A stretch of DNA of 64,000 bases from Rivularia sp. PCC 7116 (lineage in GTDB: Bacteria; Cyanobacteriota; Cyanobacteriia; Cyanobacteriales; Nostocaceae). The stretch is from assembly GCF_000316665.1 (NCBI RefSeq), contig NC_019678.1, forward strand, positions 6,667,001 through 6,731,000. The letters run 5' to 3'. Shown one piece after another: positions 52,385 through 63,007 of the stretch. The number at the start of each line of letters is the position of its first letter. The stretch's first letter is position 1. The position numbers and the translations under genes are program-made. Below the pieces are notes generated by a model that did no database searches, was not told the origin of the DNA, and worked only from the letters and a program-made list of their open reading frames with translations.

Positions 52385-53566
52385 ATGAATTCCAACACGA
52401 AATTGCTCGATCAAATAGCTATAATCGGTGCTGGTTTAGGAGGTTTGGCTTGTGCTGTTGCGCTGCACAAAAAAGGCTATAACGTCCAAGTTTACGAGAA
52501 AGCCCAAGATTTTCGTCCCGTTGGTGGTGGTTTGGGTTTGCTGCCAAATGGTTCCAAAATATTAGATAAAATCCATCCTGGGATAGTTGCAGAAATTAAA
52601 AATTTAAGCTGTCACGTCAAAGAAACGGTTTTAAAAAATACTCAAGGTGAAAATATTCGTACTCGTCCAGCTAGTAGATTTGAAGATAATTATGGCTATC
52701 CTTTAATAACAGTTTGGTGGTGGCGATTGCAACAAACGTTAGCATCAAAATTACCTGCAAATATTATTCATCTCAATCATCGCTGTACTGGCTTTTCCCA
52801 AGATGATAAAGGTGTAGATATATATTTTGAGAATCAAGAAGGTAGTAAAAAAACAGTTCGTGCTGATTTATTGATTGGTGCGGATGGGATAAAATCTGTT
52901 GTCAGGAGAAATTTAATTGCAGATGATGAACCTCGTTTTTTAAATAGTATGTCTTGGCGGGCTGTAATTAAAAACAACCAAGAATTAATAAGTCCCGAGC
53001 AAATGGGTTTTGTTAGGGGACACAGGGAATTTATGTATTTATTAAATGTTGGTAACGGAGAGATTGCTTGGCTTTACCGTCGAAAATCTTCCGATTATTC
53101 TCTTTCTGCAAACCAAGAAGAAGCCAAATCTCGCGTATTAGATAAAATCGCTGAATGGGGAAAGCCTTTACGTTCCTTAGTAGAAGAAACTCCATCCGAA
53201 AGAATTTTGGAAGGAGGAATTTGCGATAGATTGCCGCTAGATTCTTGGAGTCAAGGAAGAGTTGTTTTATTAGGTGATGCCGCGCACCCAATGGCTCCAG
53301 CAGCAGGGCAAGGAGCAAACAGCAGTTTTGAAGATGCTTGGGTATTAGCAGACTGCTTATCAAATGCTTCCAGCATAAATGAAGCTTTTGCTAATTACGA
53401 ACAGCGTCGCATTCCCCGGTTAAAAATTATTCAAACCCGTAGCGCTAGAGGTGAAATGCGTTACTACGAAACCGAAAGCGAGAGGTTGGAAAGAGAAAAT
53501 CTTGAAAAACCACAAGAAATGACTATGAAAGAATTTTCCGATTGGTTACATCACTATCAGCTTTGA
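52385..53566 (+). CDS. FAD-dependent monooxygenase
   Basis: The 393-residue product is a class A flavoprotein monooxygenase. From the ATG at 52385 it reads MNSNTKLLDQIAIIGAGLGG, with the dinucleotide-binding GxGxxG; the ATG-like upstream start at 52355 adds ten residues and is less likely. The second FAD motif is DLLIGADGIKSVVRR (DG motif) and the third VVLLGDAAHPMAPAAGQGAN. It resembles the zeaxanthin-epoxidase/salicylate-hydroxylase-like group. Its aromatic or isoprenoid substrate is unknown. It has its own promoter region and is not clearly tied to the phosphatase genes. Confidence 0.9.
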   Translation: MNSNTKLLDQIAIIGAGLGGLACAVALHKKGYNVQVYEKAQDFRPVGGGLGLLPNGSKILDKIHPGIVAEIKNLSCHVKETVLKNTQGENIRTRPASRFEDNYGYPLITVWWWRLQQTLASKLPANIIHLNHRCTGFSQDDKGVDIYFENQEGSKKTVRADLLIGADGIKSVVRRNLIADDEPRFLNSMSWRAVIKNNQELISPEQMGFVRGHREFMYLLNVGNGEIAWLYRRKSSDYSLSANQEEAKSRVLDKIAEWGKPLRSLVEETPSERILEGGICDRLPLDSWSQGRVVLLGDAAHPMAPAAGQGANSSFEDAWVLADCLSNASSINEAFANYEQRRIPRLKIIQTRSARGEMRYYETESERLERENLEKPQEMTMKEFSDWLHHYQL

Positions 53567-54216
53567 GAAAGAGATGGGAGAGGGGGTAGAATTATTTTTT
53601 TTGGTTACCATACACTCTTCAAAGCAAATAGGAAAAAGCAATAGTACTTCACCACATCAACTTTGAGAGGTTTGCATAGTGCGAGCAAGATGCTCGCACT
53701 ACGAATGTGTATTTATTTACAGTGCAAATTAGCGATGGCTTCCTAACCCAGTTTACAATTTTAAAAATAAAAAGTATGTCTCTCGGAATAATATAGAATC
53801 AATCCGACGGAAGAATTAGTAAATTTAGTATGTAGTTATAATTTTTATTTAGCTTTATATATAAATATTCCAGATTACAAACTGTCATAAAATACCAAGA
53901 TTTTTGTCACTAAAAAAGATTAACTCTTATTTCTATAGGAAAAAAATAAAAAGCAAACTAAAAAGTAAACAATTTACCTTGTATAAACTTTTCAAAGGCG
54001 TATCATAATACCCAAAATATCTTTATCTATCAAAGACAGGACTTACACAATTGTCACAAAGCTTGGGTGGTGCGTGACAATACAAACTTTATTACTACGT
54101 TGATAATCAGTCAAAGTGTCACAGCACCTTACAAGAAAAATATGCCAGTTGCGTAAGTCCTAAAAGATAAGGATATAGGTCGAATTATTTCTTACTTTAC
54201 CTAGATTAAATTAATT
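53567..54216. other. Intergenic region before tamB
   Basis: A 650-base AT-rich gap. It holds a small palindrome AGTGCGAGCAAGATGCTCGC at 53678 and the MITE copy at 54038-54161. The tamB promoter should lie downstream of that copy or read through it. No gene was seen. Confidence 0.5.
54038..54161. mobile_element. MITE family 1, copy C (GGACTTACGC ends)
   Basis: Ends AGGACTTACACAATT and AGTTGCGTAAGTCCT are inverted repeats with one difference. The core is near-identical to copy B (24935-25060), including GTCACAAAGCTTGGGTGGTG and CAGTCAAAGTGTCACAGCAC, but the outer ends differ in type. It ends 56 bases before the tamB start. Confidence 0.8.
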
Positions 54217-57200
54217 ATGACACCGCCAAATACTCCTCAAGATTCAGATTCTCCAACTCCGCAAAGTCATCCGCGACGACGTGTTTGGCTTGGCAATATC
54301 GCGAAAATTGCTGGTGTTTCTATTCTTGGGCTGGGTATTGCTGGTTATTTCGGCTTGGATTATTTCATTCGTCGCAAGTTGCCCGGTTTATTAGATAAGC
54401 AATTAACTGAGTATATCAATCGCCCTGTTAAGGTGGGTGAGGTAAAAAATTGGTCATTGAGTGGTATTAGATTGGAAAACTCTTCAATTCCAGCTACTGA
54501 AAATGACCCAAACTATGTTAAGGCTAAAGCTGTAGTTATCGGATTTAATCCAATTCCGCTGTTGTTTACTCAAACCCTTCCTTTAAGCATAAATTTGATT
54601 GAGCCGGATGTTTATGTGGAGGAAGATAAACAAGGGGAGTGGGTAAGGCTTAATTTAGATACCAGCGATGAGGGGGAGCTTCCGTTTGATATTGATGCGA
54701 AAATTAATTTACGCAGAGCAAAGGTTGCTGTGCTTCCTCAAGCTTTAAAAAATCCCTTTGCTGTGGAGGATATTAACGGCTATCTCAACTACAGTCAAAA
54801 TAAGTCTTGGCAATTACAGTACGGTATTAGTGCGCCAGTTGTGAAGGGGAAGGTAGATATTGATGGTGTTACTCAGCTAACTGATTATAAAAGTAGGATT
54901 AATGCCAGGATTGATAATCTTTCTTTACCAGACTTGAGCAATTATGTCAAAGATAATCTTCCGGTAACGATTCCTAGCGGTTTATTAAATGCTAATTTGG
55001 AAATTGATTTACCAGGTTTATCGAAATTCGCTGAAACTCAGGTTGATGGTACCGCTAACGTACAGCGTTTACAGGTAAAATCTCCACAGTTGAAAGTTCC
55101 TGTGAACGCGATCGCTAATTTAAATTTCGATGGGCAAAGGGTTATTTTTGGGGATACTAGAGCCAGTTACAGTAATTTAACTACTGCGGTTTCTGGGGTT
55201 GCAGATTTAGATAAAGGTTTTGATTTAAAGGTTAATACGAATTCTTTTAATATTGGCAATCTGCTGAAAACAACTAAACTAAAGTCTCCTGTAGATATAA
55301 ATGGTAATTTACAGGCTCAGTTATTACTTAAGGGAGATGCCCAAAATCCAATTCTACTGGGCAATGTTTTCAGCAACCAAGGGATAATTGTTGATAAAGT
55401 TGCATTTACTAAGCTAAATACTGTTTTCGGGGGAAATTTTCAACAAGTAGTTTTACAAGAATTTCGCGCTACTCCCGCAACTGGTGGTGATATTTTAGCT
55501 AAGGGTAAGGTTTCGTTTCCGAAGTCGCTACCGGAAGTAAAGGATTTTAGTAAGTCGAAAATAGCTTTAGATTTTGATGCTCGAATTGCTAATCCGCAAG
55601 CAATTGCTGCCAACTATGGCGTTACCGATGAGATGCTGAAGTTGGGAAGATTATTGGCTGAAGGTGAGGTTAGCGGTACGATTGCAAATCCTCAAGGCGC
55701 TTTATCGTGGGAGTTACCTAGAGCGGTAGCAGATATTGTTGGCAGAGTTTCTGGTGGTGGTAATGTTAGGTTAGCTGGTAATCGAGTTACTTCAAATAAT
55801 ACGATACAAACTGCTGAAGGTAAGGTAAATGTTGATGGTAGAGCCAATTTAGCTACGAATAATTGGAATGCTGCTGTTAATGCGAATCGTTTGGCTTTGA
55901 ATCCGTTTTTGGCGAAAGTTGAAAATGTTGGGGAAAGGATTAAACAAAGTCGGATATTTTTACGACGTGCTGATATAAATTTAGCGGGAAGTTTAAATAA
56001 TTTTAATCCAGGGAGCATTCGCGGTAATGCTGATGTCAATTTAAATATTAATCAAGGGAATGTTGCTGTCAACGGTAATTTAAATCGCGGAATTTTGACG
56101 GCGAATGCCAATGTTAGGGGAATTGGTTTAAATAAAATTGTGCCGGAGCTGCCTTTAGCTGTGACGGTTGCCAATACAAAGGCTAATGTTTCTGGTAGGT
56201 TGAATGATTTATTAGAATTTGAATCTATTGATAGTTTGGATAGTTTCCGCGCTTCCGTTAACGGAAATTTGATTTTACCGGAAGTTAAGGGAAGAGGTAG
56301 AGTTGATTTTAACGGGAATGGGAATTTTGCGACGAAGAATTGGAATTTGGTTGCGAATGCGAATTCTTTACCTATAAGTAGTTTATTGTCGGCAGAGCAA
56401 AGACAGCAATTTCGGTTAAATCAATTAAATCAGCCAGTTACTTTAAGGCGCGGCAATGTTAGATTGGCTGGAAATCTCGATATTATCAACGATTTTGATT
56501 TTAATAAGGTGAATGGTAATGCCGATTTAAATTTGGCTGTTAATAATGGTAGCGTGAGAGTTGACGGCAATTTGAATCGGGGAATATTACAAGCGAATGT
56601 CAACGCTAATAGTATTGCCGCAAATCCGTTTTTACCAGAATTACCCTTACCTGTAACGGTAGCGAATACCAGAGTTAATCTTTCTGGTAGAGTAAATCAG
56701 CTACTAGAATTTGAATCGATTGAAAACTTAGACAAATTAAATAGTTTCCGCGCTACTGCTAACGGAAGATTAATTGTACCCGGCAGCAGAGGGGATATTA
56801 ATTTCAATGCGAATGGTAATTTAGCGACGAATAATTTACAAGCTGTTGTAAATGCAAATCGAATTTCGTTAAATCAACTTGTCGAAAATTCACCTTTACC
56901 TGTGACGGTGAATAATAGTAGAGTCAACGTTGCCGGTAAGATAAATCAGCTTTTAGCAAATAACTTTGATAATCTTAACGCCGATGTTAATGCTAATTTA
57001 ACAGTTGCTCAAGGTAGTGTCAGAGCGATCGCCAACCTCAATAATGGTAGAATCGCTAGCAATATCAACGCTAATAATGTCAACACATCTGTATTATGTC
57101 GCAGTTTTGATATACGGTGTCCCGAACTTTCCCAACTATCGGCTAAATTAAACTTGGCAGGAGAAATTAAACCTTTACTTGAAGGGAATCCGATTTTAAT

Positions 57201-60200
57201 TCAAGCCAACCAAGCTTATGTTAATACCCTGCAACAAGAATTAAACGCCAAAGGGCAAATTGTGATTGTACCAGGTGACGATGGTATATCTTCTTGGAAT
57301 GTTGCCACCGATTTAAACGTTGATGCAAATTCTAACTTATCTAAAATTCCTTTAAAATCTATAGCGCGAGAGTTAGATGAAGAAGGTATACCAAAAATTA
57401 AAGGTAGAGCCAATTTTTCCGGTAGACTTATCGGCAGAAATTTAATTTCAGCACCTTTTGCTCCCGGTAACGTCAGATTAGCAGGAAATTTAAACTTAAG
57501 AAATCTGGCTTTAGATAATCGGATAAAATTTCAACCTTTATTACAAGGTCCTGTTGATATAAACTTAGGAAACAGCATCGAATTTGATTTGCAAGGTAAA
57601 ACAGATCGAATCGCCGCTAGTTTACAACCTTGTAATCGAGAAAATTGTTTATCTCCTTATCTTCCCAGCTTTTTCGACCTCAGACAAGGAGTAAATACCC
57701 AAAATCCGATTCTGCTCGCAGGTAGAAGACAAGGGGATGTTTTAGATATCGATTTGAAAAATGCTTCCTTATCCTTATTAAATCTTGTTCCCGTTGTCGA
57801 AGAAACTATCGGTACTACCGTAGATGGTAAAGTAACCGGAAATCTGGATGTAAATCTTTTCAACTTAGCAACTGCTGGCAATATTCAAGTAGAAAATCCT
57901 GCAATTGGTGCTGTCAAAGCCGAAGAATTCGTTGCCGCTTTCTCTTATGATGGGGAAAATGCTCGTGTCGATGCAGCAACTTTGCAAATTGGTAAAACCG
58001 AATATGCTTTGCAAGGCAATTACAATTTAAAATCCCAGGATATTAACGGTAGATTGGTAGCAGATAATGCGAGAGTGCAAGATATTTTCGCTGCTGTTAA
58101 TGTATTTAACTTGGAAGATTTGCAAGGTGGAGTTGATAATATATTAAATCCCGAATACGGTGATGCTGATAACTTACCAACTCAACCAGTTGGAAAACCT
58201 AATGCTCCTATATTAGAACAAATCCGCTTGTTTGCAGAAATTGTCAATCGCATTCAACAACAAGCTGCTTTACAGCAAGATGAAAATACGATTCAATTTG
58301 ATATTCAAGGGGAATACGATGCCGAAGTTGCCGTTGCCGGAAAACTTACAAATCCCCAAGTTAATTTTCAGCTATTAGGTGACGATTGGCAATGGCGACC
58401 TCAAGAAGAATATGTTACATACAATGCCCGTAAAGGCGTTATTGTCAAACAAAATCAAGCTATAGATATTAGTAAAGTAGTTGCTAGGGGAAATTATAGC
58501 AACGGAATAATTAAATTAGATCCAGCACAAGTCAATGTGGAAGGTGGCGAAATTGCTGTTGATGGAAGTTTAGAATTAGATGGATTCAAATCCTTGGGAA
58601 CAGTAAAAATTGCAAATCTTCCCGTAACTTTAGCCGAAAGGTTTGTTGATTTACCAGTTGATATCGGCGGCACCTTCAATTTACAAGCAAACCTCGGTGG
58701 AAGTGCATTCAAACCAGATATTCCGGAAGGTACATTTTCCTTAATTAACGGTACCATCAACAAAAAATCTTTAGGAGAATTAGCCGGAAATTTCAACTAT
58801 CTTGATTCTACTGGTAGACTTGTTACCACTCCTAATTCCGTTGTTAAAGTTGATGCAACGGTTGCTTACCCCCTACAGCTAGATAGAAGAAATACCGTAG
58901 CAGTACAAGCTAAAATTGATAACCAAGCTTTTCAACTTTTAGATGCTTTCACGCAAAACCAACTGCAATGGGTTGATGGTAATGGAGAAGTTGCGATCGC
59001 GATTGATGGCGATTTAAATACCGAAGCCAATACAATTCGCGGAATATTGAGCGATCTAGTCGCAACAACTGCTATTAATATTGAAAATGCCACTATTAAA
59101 ACTAAGCAGTTAGAAAGCGAGATTAAATTATCTGCTGTCGGTAACGCTGTTTTAGATGATGAAATTATTCAAGTAGAAGCAATATCCGGTAATTTAGCTA
59201 ACAGCCCATTTAGTATCGCGGGCAATTTACCTATCTTTCAACCTCAAGGCAATCAACCCTTAACTGTAATTTTGGGTTCTAGGAATGCTAAATCTGAAGA
59301 TATAATCTTTGAAGATATAGAACCTCAAAAAATTAAATTGAAAGGTTTATATAGCGGAGAAATTGCTTCTTATATAAACGTTTCCCGTACAGTATTGAAT
59401 CCCGTAATTAGTGGAGATATTCTGTTACAAAAAGGCAAAGTTGATATCCCCAAACGCGAAGAAGAAAATACCGAAGAAGCAACAGCGAAATTAAAAAATG
59501 CCGCAAATGAAGTTGCAACTCAATCTAAACAATTAAACCAACCCCAACAGCCAAATGATTTACCTATTAACCCCACATTTGACAATTTTAAAGTCACTTT
59601 AGGTAGAGGTTTTAAATTTAGCCGCAGTCTACCGCGAGTTAACTTCCGCATGGCAGGGGATATTACAGTTAATGGTGGTTTAAATAATCTCCGGGGTAAT
59701 GGACAAATTGAGCTTAAACGAGGTAGCTTGTTCCTACTAGAAAACTCATTCTTCATCACCCGCGATCGCAAACAAGTAGTTACATTTTCACCAAACCGCA
59801 GTTTACTAAATCCCCAACTTGATGTAGAATTACAGACTACAGTAGTTGACGCTCCAAACTTTGACCGTTTAGAAGCAGATAATAACGAAATACGAGATGA
59901 TATTGTTGCAGCAGCGAACCCAGAACAAATTGATGTCAGAATTTTAGTTGAAGGTGAAGCAAACCAACTACTTGCTTCTTTAGGTAACAGTGCATCTGAT
60001 GGAGATGCTTGCATAACATATCAAAGAAATGTCCGATTATCCGAATTAGGGACAAACGTTACCGAATCCGAAAATAAATTAAGAAAAGTTTCCGACTGCA
60101 TCAACGCGAATAGTAAAGTAAGCATACAAACCAAAGATTTGCTTGATAACCCCGCAGTAGCATTAACAAGTATCCCCAGTCGTAGTAACAGTGAAATTTT

Positions 60201-60516
60201 ATCGCTGCTAGGAAATCGTACTTTTGCAGCAATACAAAAACTCGAACAACAACTTACTAGCGGAAACGAAGCGGAATTGCTTGAATCTTTAGTATTAGAC
60301 TATTTAGTTGCACCTTTAGAAACAGAAATTACCCAAGAATTTTTATATCAAGCTCAGAAGCCTGTAAACTCTTTGGGTAAATCAATTGGGTTAACCAGAT
60401 TGCAGGTATTTCCTTCGTTTACAGGGTTAAAAGATATTAACGAAAATTCTTCAGCCAGATTTGTTTACGATTACGAAGCGGGTGAGTTTCGATTACAGTA
60501 TGAAGCGAGATTTTAG
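54217..60516 (+). CDS. tamB: TamB-like translocation and assembly protein
   Basis: This 2099-residue AsmA-like/TamB family protein bridges the inner and outer membranes and takes part in outer-membrane protein or lipid transport. A single membrane helix lies at residues 28-50 (IAKIAGVSILGLGIAGYFGL). The long middle is made of repeating beta strands rich in Asn, such as NLNRGILTANANVRG and NVRLAGN repeated many times. The C-terminal TamB domain (about 1640-2099) includes LRGNGQIELKRGSLFLLENS, SLLGNRTF and RLQVFPSFTGLKDINENSSA. Length is typical of cyanobacterial homologues. No Omp85 partner gene is next to it. Confidence 0.94.
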   Translation: MTPPNTPQDSDSPTPQSHPRRRVWLGNIAKIAGVSILGLGIAGYFGLDYFIRRKLPGLLDKQLTEYINRPVKVGEVKNWSLSGIRLENSSIPATENDPNYVKAKAVVIGFNPIPLLFTQTLPLSINLIEPDVYVEEDKQGEWVRLNLDTSDEGELPFDIDAKINLRRAKVAVLPQALKNPFAVEDINGYLNYSQNKSWQLQYGISAPVVKGKVDIDGVTQLTDYKSRINARIDNLSLPDLSNYVKDNLPVTIPSGLLNANLEIDLPGLSKFAETQVDGTANVQRLQVKSPQLKVPVNAIANLNFDGQRVIFGDTRASYSNLTTAVSGVADLDKGFDLKVNTNSFNIGNLLKTTKLKSPVDINGNLQAQLLLKGDAQNPILLGNVFSNQGIIVDKVAFTKLNTVFGGNFQQVVLQEFRATPATGGDILAKGKVSFPKSLPEVKDFSKSKIALDFDARIANPQAIAANYGVTDEMLKLGRLLAEGEVSGTIANPQGALSWELPRAVADIVGRVSGGGNVRLAGNRVTSNNTIQTAEGKVNVDGRANLATNNWNAAVNANRLALNPFLAKVENVGERIKQSRIFLRRADINLAGSLNNFNPGSIRGNADVNLNINQGNVAVNGNLNRGILTANANVRGIGLNKIVPELPLAVTVANTKANVSGRLNDLLEFESIDSLDSFRASVNGNLILPEVKGRGRVDFNGNGNFATKNWNLVANANSLPISSLLSAEQRQQFRLNQLNQPVTLRRGNVRLAGNLDIINDFDFNKVNGNADLNLAVNNGSVRVDGNLNRGILQANVNANSIAANPFLPELPLPVTVANTRVNLSGRVNQLLEFESIENLDKLNSFRATANGRLIVPGSRGDINFNANGNLATNNLQAVVNANRISLNQLVENSPLPVTVNNSRVNVAGKINQLLANNFDNLNADVNANLTVAQGSVRAIANLNNGRIASNINANNVNTSVLCRSFDIRCPELSQLSAKLNLAGEIKPLLEGNPILIQANQAYVNTLQQELNAKGQIVIVPGDDGISSWNVATDLNVDANSNLSKIPLKSIARELDEEGIPKIKGRANFSGRLIGRNLISAPFAPGNVRLAGNLNLRNLALDNRIKFQPLLQGPVDINLGNSIEFDLQGKTDRIAASLQPCNRENCLSPYLPSFFDLRQGVNTQNPILLAGRRQGDVLDIDLKNASLSLLNLVPVVEETIGTTVDGKVTGNLDVNLFNLATAGNIQVENPAIGAVKAEEFVAAFSYDGENARVDAATLQIGKTEYALQGNYNLKSQDINGRLVADNARVQDIFAAVNVFNLEDLQGGVDNILNPEYGDADNLPTQPVGKPNAPILEQIRLFAEIVNRIQQQAALQQDENTIQFDIQGEYDAEVAVAGKLTNPQVNFQLLGDDWQWRPQEEYVTYNARKGVIVKQNQAIDISKVVARGNYSNGIIKLDPAQVNVEGGEIAVDGSLELDGFKSLGTVKIANLPVTLAERFVDLPVDIGGTFNLQANLGGSAFKPDIPEGTFSLINGTINKKSLGELAGNFNYLDSTGRLVTTPNSVVKVDATVAYPLQLDRRNTVAVQAKIDNQAFQLLDAFTQNQLQWVDGNGEVAIAIDGDLNTEANTIRGILSDLVATTAINIENATIKTKQLESEIKLSAVGNAVLDDEIIQVEAISGNLANSPFSIAGNLPIFQPQGNQPLTVILGSRNAKSEDIIFEDIEPQKIKLKGLYSGEIASYINVSRTVLNPVISGDILLQKGKVDIPKREEENTEEATAKLKNAANEVATQSKQLNQPQQPNDLPINPTFDNFKVTLGRGFKFSRSLPRVNFRMAGDITVNGGLNNLRGNGQIELKRGSLFLLENSFFITRDRKQVVTFSPNRSLLNPQLDVELQTTVVDAPNFDRLEADNNEIRDDIVAAANPEQIDVRILVEGEANQLLASLGNSASDGDACITYQRNVRLSELGTNVTESENKLRKVSDCINANSKVSIQTKDLLDNPAVALTSIPSRSNSEILSLLGNRTFAAIQKLEQQLTSGNEAELLESLVLDYLVAPLETEITQEFLYQAQKPVNSLGKSIGLTRLQVFPSFTGLKDINENSSARFVYDYEAGEFRLQYEARF

Positions 60517-60631
60517 TTCACGAAAGAAGAGGGAAGAAGAACCCACATTTAAAAAAGTGGGATTGAAATTGTGACTAATGCATCGCTGTGGGGGAGAAGG
60601 GTATTTTTCTTTTCCGGAGATGTCTAATGTA

Positions 60632-60654
60632 GAGACGTAGCACTGCTACGTCTC
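60632..60654. repeat. Palindrome after tamB
   Basis: GAGACGTAGCACTGCTACGT continues with CTC, forming an 11-base stem. It is a REP-like element and may act as a weak terminator, though no clear T-run follows. Confidence 0.5.
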
Positions 60655-60719
60655 CGTAAGCTGTCAGAAATAAAAAATTGTTATTTCTTCAATCTCTCTA
60701 ATTTTATAGATGATTAAAC

Positions 60720-61259
60720 CTATTGCTTCTTACGCTTGAGACTAGATATTCCAATGCTACCTATAGCTAATAAACCTAACATAGAAGCCGGTTCTGGAAC
60801 TGATTGCGAATCTACCGAAGCTATTCTTAAAGATACACCTCCGGCGTTATCACCGTAAGCGCTATCTCTGATTGAGAAGTTAACTAGAGTATCAGATGTA
60901 AGGGTAAAAGTGCTATCTACAGCATTCTGTAACGCTAGCAAAGGAGTACTATAAACACTTGGTGATGTATATTCTTCGGTAAAGTCTGTAGTAGATATAG
61001 TATATCTATTCATCCAACCTTGTCCATTGCCAGTACTTGTACCCCAAGCATTTCAACCATTATAATTGCCACCGTCGCTGACTCCGATGTAGTCAACTGA
61101 ATAGGTTCCTGCTGATAAAGTTAATGAGATTGGACTATTTTGCCTAGCATCTATATCAACTATTTGGTTAAAAGTAGCAGCTTTTGCTTCTGTTTGAAAT
61201 ACACCGAAACTAACAGCAACACCAGCAGCAACCATCGCTAATTTATTGATTAATTTCAT
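60720..61259 (-). pseudogene. PEP-CTERM protein broken by a TGA stop
   Basis: From the ATG at 61259 the frame reads MKLINKLAMVAAGVAVSFGV (a signal peptide), then DGGNYNG, TGA at 61055-61053, then NAWGTSTGNGQGWMNRY and onward in the same frame to SVPEPASMLGLLAIGSIGIS and KRKKQ. The paralogue at 62435-63007 has NYDAWNAWG, so the TGA replaces a Trp codon (TGG to TGA). The rest of the 180-codon frame is intact. Its PEP-CTERM end would send it to the exosortase/archaeosortase-type sorting path. It is either a fresh pseudogene or a sequencing error. Confidence 0.82.
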
Positions 61260-62434
61260 GACTTTGTTTTCTTCTCTTTATTTAAAAATGTTTTTTGTCT
61301 TTCTATATCAGTGATAATTCAATTTATCTCAATGTGCAATAGTTTGTTATCTACTTCGCAATCTTTTTATTATCTACAATCAAAAAAGTATTTAAAACAA
61401 GGATAAATGATTTAAATTCCAGGTAATACAAATATGATAGCAACAAAATAAAAAGTATTTGTTCCGCAAAAAAGCGAAATACCTGAAAAAATCTGAAAAA
61501 AACTGAATAATTATTTATCATTATTAATTGACTTAAATATTGAGCAAATATCAAATAAATTAATAATTGGTACCTTGCAAAGAGCTTTTCTATCTTTTTA
61601 AGTGTTTATACTGATGTCAAAATAAATTTTTGTTGAAAATATTTAAATAATACTAGTTTATTCCTAGTACTCCAGCAAGCTAACTATCCAGAGTGAATAA
61701 GGAGTAACAAAGTTCTTTACTTCCCCTTCTTCTGTTCGATTACTAGGAGCAATTGTATTGTCTACATGCTCGAATTTACGATATACATACAAATAAAAAT
61801 GCTCCTAATTTTTCAAGTAAGAGCATGTTCTCAGTTTTCCTAAATTTAATTACTTCAGCACTTACCGTAACCGTCACAGCAACCTACAGCATAAATGTGC
61901 CAGTTGCGACTATTCCTATACTTATCTTCAAAATTTTCTGAATCCCCTTCTTCGCTTAATACAATCTCTCTTACTCTGGTAAAATAGCAGTTTTTAGTCG
62001 AGTCGAATACACTCTGAAAAGACAGCAATCCTTCTCCTTTATAACTGTCATGTGCAGGCAAGTACCCTCCACATTGTTTTAGGGATGTCAACCGTGTAAA
62101 ATCGTCGTTCCTTCACCCTAGTCTTCGACAACCCGTGAGCCTCACTTTTGCGGGGGAACGGGAACATCTTCTATGAACTCTTCGGATAGGGCTTAGAGCA
62201 ATTTAGTTCATACTTCCAAACTGGCTTCTAGGTAGAATTTTAAAACTTATGCTTACACCGTAGCCTTTGTCAAGCAGACGGAAGCAGGGTAAGGTTGAAT
62301 TTTGATTGCATCCAAATGTAAAAAGCTATAATTTCAATTCACTTTGAACAGCATTCTCTCCTTCTCTTCCCCTTACTGTATGAAAAATATTAGATGCAAC
62401 AAGGTTGAACGTAGTGAATAAACTTGACTTGACT
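61260..62434. other. 1.2-kb gene-free region between PEP-CTERM paralogues
   Basis: Most is AT-rich. At 61871-61919 is a worn half of MITE family 1 (TCACAGCAACCTACAGC, GTGCCAGTTGCG, TATTCCTA). At 62090-62300 is a more GC-rich block with TTGCGGGGGAACGGGAACAT that matches nothing I know; it could be an old transposon or RNA remnant. Open frames here look accidental. Confidence 0.45.
61871..61919. mobile_element. Degenerate right half of MITE family 1
   Basis: CCGTCACAGCAACCTACAGC and AAATGTGCCAGTTGCGACTA then TTCCTA align with the right side of copies A-C with roughly ten differences. No matching left half was found. Confidence 0.5.
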
Positions 62435-63007
62435 CTAAACTATCTGTTCTTGACGCTTATAAATGAATAAACTAATAGCACCTACAGCGAATAAACTTAT
62501 TACCGAAGTAGGTTCGGGAATTGATTGCGATGATAGTCTCAGAGATACACCGCCAACATTATCCTGATAGTAATTGTCCGCTATAAAAAAGTTAACTTTC
62601 GTATTTGATGCAAGGGTAAAAGATGTATCCACAGCATTCTGCATTGCTTGTAGAGGATTACGGTAGACACTAGGGCTGGAGAACATGTCACTAAAACCCT
62701 CGAAAGATATACGATAACTATTTATCCACCCTTTTCGACAGCCCTCTCCATGACTATTGCAAAAAGATGTGACTCCTTCTCCCCAGGCATTCCAAGCATC
62801 ATAATTACCGCCATCACTCATTCCAATGTAATTAACTTTATAAGTTCCTGCTAATAGATTTAAAGAAATCGCATTGTTAGTGGTATTTTCTCTCGCATCT
62901 AAATTGACGATTCTACTGAAACTAGCTGCGTGTACCTCTGTTTGCATCAAACCAGAACTCATAGCCAGACTAGCGGCGAGTATTGCCAACTTGTTGAATA
63001 TTTTCAT
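62435..63007 (-). CDS. PEP-CTERM sorting-domain protein
   Basis: The 190-residue product has a Sec signal peptide (MKIFNKLAILAASLAMSSGL, cut near AHA-AS at residue 28), a beta-rich body beginning FSRIVNLDAREN, and a PEP-CTERM tail: SIPEPTSVISLFAVGAISLF followed by the basic IYKRQEQ. Such proteins are exported and processed by exosortase and are linked with extracellular matrix in bacteria. The body includes two Cys (FCNSHGEGC) absent from the broken paralogue at 60720-61259. The function of the body is unknown. Confidence 0.85.
   Translation of the reverse strand: MKIFNKLAILAASLAMSSGLMQTEVHAASFSRIVNLDARENTTNNAISLNLLAGTYKVNYIGMSDGGNYDAWNAWGEGVTSFCNSHGEGCRKGWINSYRISFEGFSDMFSSPSVYRNPLQAMQNAVDTSFTLASNTKVNFFIADNYYQDNVGGVSLRLSSQSIPEPTSVISLFAVGAISLFIYKRQEQIV

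Noticed and set aside
59520-60014. A 164-codon minus-strand frame opposite tamB, and similar frames opposite the giant gene.
   Set aside because: They mirror the codon pattern of the real genes and carry no domain.
61855-62091. A 78-codon open frame between the PEP-CTERM genes.
   Set aside because: It overlaps the worn MITE half and starts with a TTG lacking a ribosome-binding site; the product looks accidental.
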